A DNA stretch of 64,000 nt from Chloroflexota bacterium (GTDB lineage Bacteria > Chloroflexota > Dehalococcoidia > Lucifugimonadales > Lucifugimonadaceae): contig PCAM01000002.1 of NCBI GenBank assembly GCA_002730555.1, positions 120,860 through 184,859 on the forward strand. The letters run 5' to 3'. The notes below the pieces were generated by a model, which was not told the origin of the DNA, made no database searches, and worked only from the letters and a program-made list of their open reading frames with translations. This document shows positions 19,244-28,395 of the stretch, one piece after another (positions within the stretch are counted from its first letter, which is position 1; each line of letters opens with the position of its first letter). The translations under genes were made by a program, and so were the position numbers.

Positions 19244-19768
19244 CTATTGCCCGGACTGCTGCTGGGCCTGTTGCCTGACAAGCATGAGCCCCCGCTCCCG
19301 TCTCCAAATTAACCCGTTAATCGCCTCGTCTGCCCTCATCAGACCTACAGGCCCCGAGGCATACATCGATCCATAGACGCTTGCCCCGCGGCCCAGGAGG
19401 AACTCCATTGGTTGGATGTAGTAGCCGTGGTGGCCGTCCCCGCACCAGGGGTCGAATCCGGTCACCATCTCATCCGTCACGCCGTACGCAATCGGCATGG
19501 TGAGCCCGTTCTCTTCGGCCATCTTGATGGTCGATTCTTTATCGGCAGCGGTCGCCGTAATCACAGTCGCTTCGTATCCCCCGGCGAGTTCGGCCTTCAT
19601 CGCGACGTAGCTGGCCAACTGCCGGCGGCAGTACGGTCACCAATTTCCTCGTAAAAAGAGGAGTGCCACGTGCCTTCCGGGCATCTGTTCCGGAAGTGTG
19701 AGAGTCCTCCCATCGATCAGATCAAACCTGATCGTCGGCAGTTTGTCGCCCTTTACTAACTTGGTCAT
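19244..19768 (-). CDS. Candidate selenoprotein: peroxiredoxin-like/redoxin (AhpC/TSA-type thioredoxin fold) with UxxC motif; TGA at 19637-19639 read as Sec
   Basis: Continuous reading frame apart from one TGA: MTKLVKGDKLPTIRFDLIDGRTLTLPEQMPGRHVALLFLRGNW-U-PYCRRQLASYVAMKAELAGGYEATVITATAADKESTIKMAEENGLTMPIAYGVTDEMV... The TGA sits at the first Cys of the family motif RGxWCPYCRRQL. The ORF track reports only 19244..19618. Confidence 0.75.
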
Positions 19769-19801
19769 AGCCCTGGCCTTTGCAAGGCCCCGGCCCGTCG
19801 T

Positions 19802-20926
19802 CTAAAGCCCCGGCTTGGACCGGACGTACTGCGGCGGCCATTCCACGTCATCGCCGAGTTCGATTGCAGCGTGCAGCGGCCAGTAAGGGTTACGCAGGAG
19901 CTCACGTGCCAGAAAAATCACGTCCGCCTTACCGGATGTCAGCACCTCTTCGGCGTGCGTCGCCTCCGTGATCAGGCCAACTGCACCGGTCGGCACCTCG
20001 GCGCCGGAGCGCACCGCATCTGCGAACGGCACCTGGTATCCGGGCCTGAGGTCCATCTGCTGGTGGGGCGAGACACCGCCGGAAGAGCAGTCGACAAGAT
20101 CGACACCATGCTCTTTCAACGATTTCGAGAACTCGACTGCGTCCGGCACGTCCCATCCGCTGCCCTTCACCCAATCGGTCGTTGAGATCCGGACCATGAG
20201 CGGAAGATGTTCAGGCCACACCTCACGCACCGCATCAACGATCCTGAGCGGGAAGCGTGCGCGGTTGTCGGAATTTCCTCCGTACGTGTCTTCCCGGTGG
20301 TTGGAGAGCGGTGACAGGAATGTGTGTCCCAGATAGCCGTGTGCGAAGTGCAACTCCACGACCTTGAACCCGGCTTCCAAACTGCGTTTCGCGGCAGCGC
20401 GCCAGTCGTCCACGAGATCATCGATGTCCGATTCGCTCAGTTCTTCCGGCGTCGCCCATTCATCGTCAAACGGCACGGCGGATGCGCCTACGGGCTGCCA
20501 TCCACCGTCCTCTGAGCCAACGAAACCGCTGCCAAGCCAGGGCCGATTCCGTGAAGCCTTGCGACCGGCGTGCGCCAACTGGATACACGGCACGGAGCCG
20601 TTCTCTGTGATGAAGTCTGTGATCGGTTTCCACGCCTCGACCTGCTCGTCGTTCCAGATACCCACGTCGCCGGGGCTGATACGGCCCTCCGGATTCACCG
20701 CCGCGGCCTCGGACATCACCATCCCGGCGCCGCCGACGGCCCGGGTGCCAAGGTGCACAAGGTGCCACTGGTTTGGGACGCCGTCCTCGGCGGAGTACTG
20801 ACACATGGGAGCTACGAAGAGCCTGTTCGGGAACTCTACATCTCGTAATTTGTATGACGAAAAGAGCTGACTGATTGTTCTGTCCTTTGTGCTTTCGGGC
20901 GAAGCGGGGATAGTGCGGGAGGGCAT
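19802..20926 (-). CDS. NADH:flavin oxidoreductase, Old Yellow Enzyme family (YqjM-like)
   Basis: LFVAPMCQYSAEDGVPNQWHLVHLGTRAVGGAGMVMSEAAAV, IQLAHAGRKAS, HFAHGYLGHTFLSPLSNHREDTYGG. Confidence 0.93.
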   Translation of the reverse strand: MPSRTIPASPESTKDRTISQLFSSYKLRDVEFPNRLFVAPMCQYSAEDGVPNQWHLVHLGTRAVGGAGMVMSEAAAVNPEGRISPGDVGIWNDEQVEAWKPITDFITENGSVPCIQLAHAGRKASRNRPWLGSGFVGSEDGGWQPVGASAVPFDDEWATPEELSESDIDDLVDDWRAAAKRSLEAGFKVVELHFAHGYLGHTFLSPLSNHREDTYGGNSDNRARFPLRIVDAVREVWPEHLPLMVRISTTDWVKGSGWDVPDAVEFSKSLKEHGVDLVDCSSGGVSPHQQMDLRPGYQVPFADAVRSGAEVPTGAVGLITEATHAEEVLTSGKADVIFLARELLRNPYWPLHAAIELGDDVEWPPQYVRSKPGL

Positions 20927-20970
20927 CCTAATCCCGTTTTACGAGAAACGGGTAACCGTGATGCAGCCGG

Positions 20971-21747
20971 TTAAAGCGTCATGCCCCCGTCGATCACCTG
21001 CACAGTGCCAGTGACGTATTCCGCCTCATCCGACCCCAGGTATACCGCCAGCGATGCGATCTCTTCCGGATTCCCGAGGCGCCCCATCGGCTGGCGGGCG
21101 ATAAAGTCTTTCCGGGCCTGTACCGGGTCCGGCGAGGCGTTGATGCGGTCGTCAAGCGACGGAGTCTGGACGGTGGCCGGGGCGATGGCGTTGACGCGGA
21201 TGCCCTGGCCAATGAAGTCGGCCGCAACGGACTTGGTCATGCCGAGAACGGCGGCCTTGCTTGCGCTGTAGACGAAGCGGTTGACGACGCCCTGCAGGCT
21301 GGATGCGACGGATGACATGTTAATGATGCTGCCGCCGCCTTTTTCGACCATGCCGGGCAGCACCGCCTGCATCATGTGGAACATGGCGCGTACGTTCAGG
21401 TTGAACGAGAAGTCCCAGTCCTCCTCCGAACACTCCAGGATATTTCCGCCGGCGACAAATCCGGCGCAGTTGAACAGGATGCCCGGCGTTCCTGCTTCAT
21501 CCAAAACAGCGTTGATGGAGCCTGTGTCGGTGACGTCAAGGATCCGTGTCGTGATTCCAGGCGTGCCCTCAAGCGAGCCCAGTGTCACTGGGTTTACGTC
21601 GGTCGCCCAGACGGTAGCGTCCTCGTCTGCATAGGCCAGAGCTGTGGCCTTGCCGATGCCCTGCCCGGCGGACGTGATGAGTGCGGTTTTGCCCGTAAGC
21701 CTGCCTGGCAAGATCGTCTCCCTGTGTATCGGATTATTCATTATCAA
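20971..21747 (-). CDS. SDR family oxidoreductase
   Basis: GKTALITSAGQGIGKATALAYADE, NMSSVASS, YSASKAAVLGMTKSVAADF, VIDGGMTL. Confidence 0.93.
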   Translation of the reverse strand: MIMNNPIHRETILPGRLTGKTALITSAGQGIGKATALAYADEDATVWATDVNPVTLGSLEGTPGITTRILDVTDTGSINAVLDEAGTPGILFNCAGFVAGGNILECSEEDWDFSFNLNVRAMFHMMQAVLPGMVEKGGGSIINMSSVASSLQGVVNRFVYSASKAAVLGMTKSVAADFIGQGIRVNAIAPATVQTPSLDDRINASPDPVQARKDFIARQPMGRLGNPEEIASLAVYLGSDEAEYVTGTVQVIDGGMTL

Positions 21748-21943
21748 AGAGCTGCCTGCAATGCGAAATACGGCGTCGTTGAAAACGCGCGAATCACCTT
21801 GGGTCAGAGTCTGAAAATCGCGCCTTCAGATAGTCGAATGCAGCCGCCATAAACAGGTTTACGCCAGAGGGCGATCATCCCGGGAGTGGCGTCGACGATT
21901 TCCCGTGAAAATGGCATGGCGGCCCGAATGATACAGGGGGGCG

Positions 21944-24502
21944 TCAGGAGAACTCGGCGATGCGGCCTCTGAGGATGCGGTCCAGCTCTACACCGAGCGC
22001 CTCATGGCCGGGATCCTCAAGGCCCGGATCTTCCGCGATTATGTCGATTGCCTCTGCCCGCGCCCTCGCCAGTAAATCCGCATCGGTGAGCGTGGCGATG
22101 AGCATATCCGCAAAGCCGCTCTGGCGCGTGCCGATGTAGTCGCCCGGACCCCTTAATCTCAGGTCTTCTTCTGCAAGATCGAAGCCGTCTGAGGTGCGTT
22201 CGATTATGCCCATGCGTTCCCGGGCGTCGGCGCTCGGTTGGTCCGACAGTAGGATGCAGCGGCTGGCGTGCCCTCCCCGACCGATACGGCCACGCAGCTG
22301 GTGGAGCTGCGAGAGGCCGAATCGCTCAGCGCCCTCGATCAGCATCACCGTGGCGTTCGGGATGTCGATTCCGACCTCGATGACCGGGGTGGCGACAAGC
22401 ACATCCAGTTCCCGGTTACGGAAGCGGTCCATCACCTGCTGTTTTTCCGCAAGCGGCAGTCGTCCGTGCAGCAAGCCTACGTTGAGGACAGCAAACGGGC
22501 CCGTCGAGAGGTACTCGAACTCCTCGACGGCTGACCGTGTGCGGATCTCCTCCGACTCGTTGATGAGCGGGCAAACGACAAAGGCCTGACGTCCTGCGGT
22601 CACCTGGTCGATCACCAGCTGGTGGGCGTCTGAGCGCGCCTCCGTGGTGCGCGCCCATGAGGTCGTTATCGGTTTTCGGCCGCCAGGGAGCTGGCGCAAC
22701 GTCGTCAGATCTAGATCGCCGTAGACCGTGAGCGCGAGCGTGCGGGGGATCGGCGTTGCCGACATGCCTAGCAGGTGGGGTCGCGGGCGCTGGTCGCCAA
22801 GAACGGCCCGTTGCTCGACGCCGAAACGGTGCTGTTCGTCCACCACCGCAAGCCCCAGCGACTGGAACTGAACGGCCTCCTGGATCACGGCGTGGGTGCC
22901 GACGACGATGGTTATATCGCCGGATGCGATGCTCGCCTGGACTTCACGTTTCACGCGCGCCGTGTGGCTGCCGATGAGAAGCCCTATCCGTATCGGCGAG
23001 TCCAGTCCGGCGATCTCCGCCTCGACGATCGAGTCGCCGCCGTGTCGCTGCATTGCGGCGTCCGACTCAGGCTCCTCGGAATCAAGCATCGACGCCTGTT
23101 CGCCGACGATGGACCGGGCGTTAAACAGTGTCCGCAGCGACAGGTAGTGCTGCTCCGCCAGGACTTCCGTCGGCGCCAGTAATGCGCCCTGTCGGCCGGA
23201 TGACACGGCGGCGAGTAGCGCCGCCACAGCGATGATCGTTTTCCCGCTGCCGACCTCGCCCTGCAAAAGCCGGCCCATCGGCACCTCCGACGCTACGTCA
23301 GACAGCACGGTTTTCAGCGCTTCATCCTGATCTTCGGTGAGTTCAAAATCGAGCGTGTCGAGGAAGGACCTCAACACGCCGTGATCGGGCTGGATGGACA
23401 CGCCGTCCGCGCGCTCACGCCACTCCCGCTTCCGCCGTTGCACACCGAGCTGGTTTAAGAACAACTCGTCGAACGCCAGCCGTCGCCTCGCTTCGTGCCA
23501 GTCCTCCATCGTGTCCGGGTGGTGCATCGCCGTAACGGCTTCCCGCAGCCCCGGCAGAACGTTGCGTTGTTGTATCTCCTCCGGGAGGTGTTCGTCGAGC
23601 AGCGATACCCCGGCGCCCAGGGCGTTGCGGGCGGCGTTTCGCAGCGTTCGCTGGTACATGCCGTCGGTGGACGGGTAGATCGGCAGGAGGTTTCCGGCGT
23701 GCGTCAGGTTGTCGCCCTGAATCACCTCGTACTCCGGGTTCGTGAACTGTGCCGTCTCCCTGTACGACTCCACTTTGCCGCTGACGACGATCCGGGTCCC
23801 GGGACGAAGCTGCTGCGCGAGGTAGGGCTGGCCGAACCATCGGATGTTTACGAAACCGGTCTCGTCACGGGCAGTGACACGCGCCGCGCCACCCCTACCT
23901 CTTCCGATGTTGGCGGTGGATGCCGACAGCACGGTCACGATGACGCTCATCTCCTCGCCGTAAACGAGGTCGGTCACGTTTCCGATGTTGGAGTAGTCCA
24001 GGTGCCGGTTCGGGTACATCCGCAGCAGTCCACGCAGGTCCTCGACGCCCAATCGCTTGAACCGGGAGTACTGGGCCTTCTGGATGAAGGGCAGGTGTTC
24101 GATCGTGGAATCAAGCGTCACCGGGCCCGTGGGCGTCTTTTTTGGGGCCGCCTTTTTGCGGGCGCGGGTCGCCGGTTTGTTGGCGCTTTTCATGGGTGGC
24201 GTGGACCGACGAGCTTCCGGTATGGCGGGCGGAGGTGAAGGCGGGCTAACGGGCTGTGGGACCAGGTCTCCGCCAACGGACGCCCTCGCCGCCCTCGCCC
24301 ACTCCTCACGTTTGCCGACGTTCAATGCGGCATAGGACTTCGGCAAGTCCAGGGACGCCAGGTCGGCCCGGTTGGCCTCAATGAACAGGTCCAGCCCGCC
24401 GGCCACCGCGGCGTCCGTGAAACCGCGTTTGGCCTCCAGGTCCAGGATGCGTAACAAGGACTCACGCGCGCTGCGCCGTGGAGGTCGGGTTCGGCGTGGC
24501 AA
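21944..24502 (-). CDS. recG: ATP-dependent DNA helicase RecG
   Basis: 852 aa; LLQGEVGSGKTIIAVAA, VVDEQHRFGV, MSATPIPRTLALTVYGDLD, ERFGLSQLHQLRGRIGRG. Confidence 0.95.
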   Translation of the reverse strand: MPRRTRPPRRSARESLLRILDLEAKRGFTDAAVAGGLDLFIEANRADLASLDLPKSYAALNVGKREEWARAARASVGGDLVPQPVSPPSPPPAIPEARRSTPPMKSANKPATRARKKAAPKKTPTGPVTLDSTIEHLPFIQKAQYSRFKRLGVEDLRGLLRMYPNRHLDYSNIGNVTDLVYGEEMSVIVTVLSASTANIGRGRGGAARVTARDETGFVNIRWFGQPYLAQQLRPGTRIVVSGKVESYRETAQFTNPEYEVIQGDNLTHAGNLLPIYPSTDGMYQRTLRNAARNALGAGVSLLDEHLPEEIQQRNVLPGLREAVTAMHHPDTMEDWHEARRRLAFDELFLNQLGVQRRKREWRERADGVSIQPDHGVLRSFLDTLDFELTEDQDEALKTVLSDVASEVPMGRLLQGEVGSGKTIIAVAALLAAVSSGRQGALLAPTEVLAEQHYLSLRTLFNARSIVGEQASMLDSEEPESDAAMQRHGGDSIVEAEIAGLDSPIRIGLLIGSHTARVKREVQASIASGDITIVVGTHAVIQEAVQFQSLGLAVVDEQHRFGVEQRAVLGDQRPRPHLLGMSATPIPRTLALTVYGDLDLTTLRQLPGGRKPITTSWARTTEARSDAHQLVIDQVTAGRQAFVVCPLINESEEIRTRSAVEEFEYLSTGPFAVLNVGLLHGRLPLAEKQQVMDRFRNRELDVLVATPVIEVGIDIPNATVMLIEGAERFGLSQLHQLRGRIGRGGHASRCILLSDQPSADARERMGIIERTSDGFDLAEEDLRLRGPGDYIGTRQSGFADMLIATLTDADLLARARAEAIDIIAEDPGLEDPGHEALGVELDRILRGRIAEFS

Positions 24503-24507
24503 CGTGG

Positions 24508-25356
24508 TTAGCCGGATTTCTTGCGGATGAATCCCACGCCAAGCGAGCCCGGGCCGGCGTAGGTTCCGACGACCACCCCGATCTGCGCCACCATGATTCC
24601 GTTTTCCGGGGCGAGGTGCTCCAGATCATCCGCCAGCTTCTGGATCTCCTCGGGTTCGGTCGAGTAGTGCATCGCCAGATGATCGAACGGCGCCGCCTCT
24701 TCGATCAGTTCCTTGAGTTTCTCAAGACCCTTGCGCCGGGTGCGCGGGCTCGCGACCGGCGACGATTCGCCTTCCTCAAACGTAATGATCGGTTTCACCT
24801 TGAGGAGTCCGCCGACCAGGCTCTTCGCACGCCCTATTCGTCCGCCCTTTACCAGGTACTCCAGTGTCTCAACCATGCCGTAAAACCGGGCGCGACTCAT
24901 ACTGTCCTCGACGACTCCAACTACTTCATCCATAGACGCCCCGGACGCCGCTGATTGCGCCGCGTCGATCGCTATCAAACCGAGCGGAATGGTGACGTGT
25001 CCAGAGTCAATGGTCGTGATTTTCGTCCCCGAGTTGTCAACTTCACGCGCCGCCTGGAGCGCGGAGTTGATGGTCTGGCTCACTTTTCCGGACAGGTGGA
25101 CGGAAACGATGCCGTCATGATTCGCGAGCAGGTCGCTGTACGTGGCGGCGAAATCGCCCGGCGACGGCTGCGACGTTGTCGGGAGTTCCGCTTCCCGTTG
25201 AAGACGGCCGTAAAACTCGTCGTTTGTTATATCGACGCCGTCCTTGAACTCCTCCATGCCGAAGCGAACGTTCAGCGGGACCACGGTGATTCCGTGTGAA
25301 TCCGCGATGTCCTTCGGAAGATCTGACGTGCTGTCGGTGACGATAGCGATACTCAT
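24508..25356 (-). CDS. DegV family (fatty acid-binding) protein
   Basis: IAIVTDSTSDLPKDIADSHGITVVPLNV, TTSQPSPGDF, LVGGLLKVKPIITFEEG. Confidence 0.95.
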   Translation of the reverse strand: MSIAIVTDSTSDLPKDIADSHGITVVPLNVRFGMEEFKDGVDITNDEFYGRLQREAELPTTSQPSPGDFAATYSDLLANHDGIVSVHLSGKVSQTINSALQAAREVDNSGTKITTIDSGHVTIPLGLIAIDAAQSAASGASMDEVVGVVEDSMSRARFYGMVETLEYLVKGGRIGRAKSLVGGLLKVKPIITFEEGESSPVASPRTRRKGLEKLKELIEEAAPFDHLAMHYSTEPEEIQKLADDLEHLAPENGIMVAQIGVVVGTYAGPGSLGVGFIRKKSG

Positions 25357-25515
25357 TAGATCCTCAATTCAGCGGCCGGGACGCTTACTCAAATTGTGAT
25401 GAGTGACGCCAGAATCTGTGATTCGGAACCCGTACAGGTTATCGCGCCCCCGGGGAAGCGGCGACCCCGATGTGATGTGGGGGTCCGGGTGCTCGGGCGC
25501 TAGAAGCGGCCCGGT

Positions 25516-27228
25516 TCACTCAAATGCGACCAGGAAATCGTAGTGCGGCTGTCCTCCGCTGACGAGTTCGACCTCGGCATCTCCGGCGGCTTCCTGCGCG
25601 GCGTCCAGGGTTTCAACAGCGTCCACGGCCGCGAAACCCGAGCCGGTGTAGACGGTGATCAGTTCCGCGTCGTCGGTAGACACCCGGATCATCTCCACAA
25701 GCGCCGACACCGGGTCGCCCGTCGTGGCTACAAGTTCGCCTTCCATGAGCGCCATGGCCTCGCCGGCCTCCAGCTTCTGACCTGACACAACGGCGTCTCG
25801 CACCGCACGGGTCACCGAGCCGGACCGCACGCTGATAGCGGCGTCGGTCATTGCGGAGAGGTTCGTATCGAGGTCCGCCCTTGCCGAGAAGGCGAACACG
25901 GCGGCGATACCGGACTGCACCGACCTGGTCTGGACGACACGAACGTCTTTATCGGTTAGATCGGGGACTTGCAGTGCGGCGGCGACGATGTTCCCGTTGT
26001 TGGGGAGCAGGAGGATTTGGCTCGCGGGCGCGGCCTCAACGGCGCCAAGTAGATCCTGGACGCTGGGATTCATCGTGTCGCCGCCCGTGATCGGGCTACA
26101 TGCGCCCATCCCAGCCTGCGCAAACACGGCCTCCAGCCCGGCTCCTGCGCACACAGCGACGATGGCGCTGTCCAGGCGAGGGACGTCCGCGGAGGCGGGC
26201 GCCAGCGTGGCCTTGTCGCCCGATTGCCTGTCGACCGCCCACTCGCGTGTCTGCTCATCCATATTGAGGATCGTTATCCCGGCGAGTGTGCCGAGTCCGG
26301 CGGCGTAGGAGAGAACGGGGCCGGGGTTCAGCGGGTGCAGATGGATCTTGACCGCTGTGGCGTCTCCGGCGACGACGGCAGACTCCCCGAACGTGGTGGC
26401 CTTGTCCCGTATAGAAACCACGTCCAGGTCTTCGCCCTCGATCAGGAAGACGGTGCAGTAACCAAATATCTCCTCTTGAACCGCGTCAACAAAGTCGATT
26501 CGGACGCCGGTGTCTGATCTGGAGTCGCGCTCCACGCCGATCGGGTCGGGCGATGGGAACAGCGTTGCGCCATCGCCTCGCCCCTGTGCAAGTTCAAGCG
26601 CGCCGGCCAGAAACACCGAGAGGCCGTAACCGCCTGAGTCGACCACGCCGGCGTCCTTCAGAACGTCGAGCTGGGTCGGAGTAAGCGCTACGGCTTCGAC
26701 GGATGTCTGGACAGCGGCATCAAGGACATCGGCGATGGCGGCGCCCGTGCCGGCAAGCTCCGTCGCCGAGTCCGCCGCCACGCGCATCACGGTGAGCATC
26801 GTGCCCTCGCGCGGGTTCGGCACGGAGTCGTAGGCGGCGATCGCGCCCTCGACCATGCCCGCTGCGAACTCGCCCGGAGTGATCCGTTCACGCCCGGCTG
26901 CGACGTCCGCAATTCCGCGGAACAGTTGAGCCGAGATGAGGCCGCTGTTGCCGCGCGCCGCGAGCAAGGCAGTCCTCGCCATCTTTTGCGCCGCATCACC
27001 GGCGTGGAGTGTCGGCTGGATCGCGGATTCTTCGACTATTGCCCGCAGGGTCAGGCTCATGTTGGTCCCTGTGTCGCCGTCCGGAACGGGGAAGACGTTC
27101 AGGGCGTTTATCTGGTTACGGTTTGTATCGACCGCCCGGCCGCCAGCCGCGACGAGCGAACACAGAACCACGCCGTCGATCCAATCGGCGTTCCCGGGGT
27201 TTTCTGGTTCCGCTCCAGGTCGGTTCAA
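25516..27228 (-). CDS. DAK2 domain protein (YloV/FakA-like, DhaL-type kinase domain)
   Basis: NQINALNVFPVPDGDTGTNMSLTL, LLAARGNSGLISAQLFRGIA, DAGVVDSGGYGLSVFLAG. Confidence 0.9.
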   Translation of the reverse strand: MNRPGAEPENPGNADWIDGVVLCSLVAAGGRAVDTNRNQINALNVFPVPDGDTGTNMSLTLRAIVEESAIQPTLHAGDAAQKMARTALLAARGNSGLISAQLFRGIADVAAGRERITPGEFAAGMVEGAIAAYDSVPNPREGTMLTVMRVAADSATELAGTGAAIADVLDAAVQTSVEAVALTPTQLDVLKDAGVVDSGGYGLSVFLAGALELAQGRGDGATLFPSPDPIGVERDSRSDTGVRIDFVDAVQEEIFGYCTVFLIEGEDLDVVSIRDKATTFGESAVVAGDATAVKIHLHPLNPGPVLSYAAGLGTLAGITILNMDEQTREWAVDRQSGDKATLAPASADVPRLDSAIVAVCAGAGLEAVFAQAGMGACSPITGGDTMNPSVQDLLGAVEAAPASQILLLPNNGNIVAAALQVPDLTDKDVRVVQTRSVQSGIAAVFAFSARADLDTNLSAMTDAAISVRSGSVTRAVRDAVVSGQKLEAGEAMALMEGELVATTGDPVSALVEMIRVSTDDAELITVYTGSGFAAVDAVETLDAAQEAAGDAEVELVSGGQPHYDFLVAFE

Positions 27229-27428
27229 CTCGATGGTCCTTGTTTATTGCGAAGGGTCTCAGTGGGCCTGAATTCATTCCTGAATGTTGTCGCAGACGGT
27301 GTGAGGATGGTAACTTGTAGCTTCGGCGCAAGCCAATTTTCGAATTTTTCCTACCGGCAAGATGCGCGCGTCCGGTTCCCGGACATCCGCATCCCTAAAC
27401 TCAAACACATCTGGGGTTTTTCTAAGAC

Positions 27429-27611
27429 ATGGCCAAGTGCAACACCTGTGGCAAAGGTCCGCAGTTCGGTCACAACCGCAGCCACTCGATGCGGGCCACA
27501 AACCGGATGTTCAAGCCGAACCTGGTCCGCCGGAAGACGCCGGACGGCCCGAAGACGCATGAGTACGTCTGCACCCGCTGTCTCCGGACGGAGTTGAAGG
27601 CGAAGCGCTAA
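27429..27611 (+). CDS. rpmB: 50S ribosomal protein L28
   Basis: MAKCNTCGKGPQFGHNRSHSMRATNRMFKPNLV... typical bL28. Confidence 0.95.
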   Translation: MAKCNTCGKGPQFGHNRSHSMRATNRMFKPNLVRRKTPDGPKTHEYVCTRCLRTELKAKR

Positions 27612-27708
27612 CAGCGCTCCGGCCTCAAAAAGAACTGCGCACGCCGATCAAGGCGTATGTTCTCGCACCCGGAGTTGGGCCGGGCGGTTCGGACCCGGCC
27701 AGGGGCCG

Positions 27709-28395
27709 TTAACCGGCGTCGTTGACCGCTGCTCTTAGCGCGGCCAGGCCAGCAATTACGCCGTCCGGATGATTAAAGATGCCCGTGCCTGAGATGAGCA
27801 ATGACGCGCCCGCCTCGACGCATCCAGGCGCGGTGTCGACCTTCACCCCGCCATCGACGGCCAGGTCGGCGCCATCGGCCCGCCACGGCAATTGTTCAGC
27901 CAGTGCTGCGATCTTGGCGAGCTGGCCTCCGATGAACGCCTGCCCGCCGTATCCCGGGTTGACCGTCATCACAAGCACGCGGTCGATATCCGGGAGGATC
28001 TCGTCGAGCGCCGATACAGGCGTCCCCGGGTTCAGCGCCACACCCGCCCTCATGCCGGCGGCTTTGATCGACTGCACGGTGGCATGCAGGTGCGCACATG
28101 CCTCTGCGTGGACCGTGAAGTGGTCGGCCCCGACGCGCGCGAAATCGTCGATAAAGCGCGCCGGTTCCTGAACCATCATGTGGATGTCGATCGGGAGGCT
28201 GGTCAACGGCCGTATCCACTCCAGGACGGGCGCGCCGAAGGTGATGTTCGGCACGAAAGCACCGTCCATGACGTCGAAATGGATCTCGTCGCAGCCGCCG
28301 TCGTTGAGCGACTTGATCTCCCGGCCCAGCTGCGAGAAGTCCGCGGCGAGAAGTGAGGCCGCTATCCTCACGTTATTGTCGGATTCCGAAGTCAC
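27709..28395 (-). CDS. rpe: Ribulose-phosphate 3-epimerase
   Basis: ASLLAADFSQLGREI, HFDVMDGAFVPNITFG, VMTVNPGYGGQAFI. Confidence 0.95.
   Translation of the reverse strand: MTSESDNNVRIAASLLAADFSQLGREIKSLNDGGCDEIHFDVMDGAFVPNITFGAPVLEWIRPLTSLPIDIHMMVQEPARFIDDFARVGADHFTVHAEACAHLHATVQSIKAAGMRAGVALNPGTPVSALDEILPDIDRVLVMTVNPGYGGQAFIGGQLAKIAALAEQLPWRADGADLAVDGGVKVDTAPGCVEAGASLLISGTGIFNHPDGVIAGLAALRAAVNDAG

Noticed and set aside
19244-19618. Redoxin gene starting at TTG 19618 as given in the ORF track
   Set aside because: It would begin after the active-site motif; conserved N-terminal beta-strand and RGNW sequence continue upstream through the TGA, so the short form is probably artefactual.
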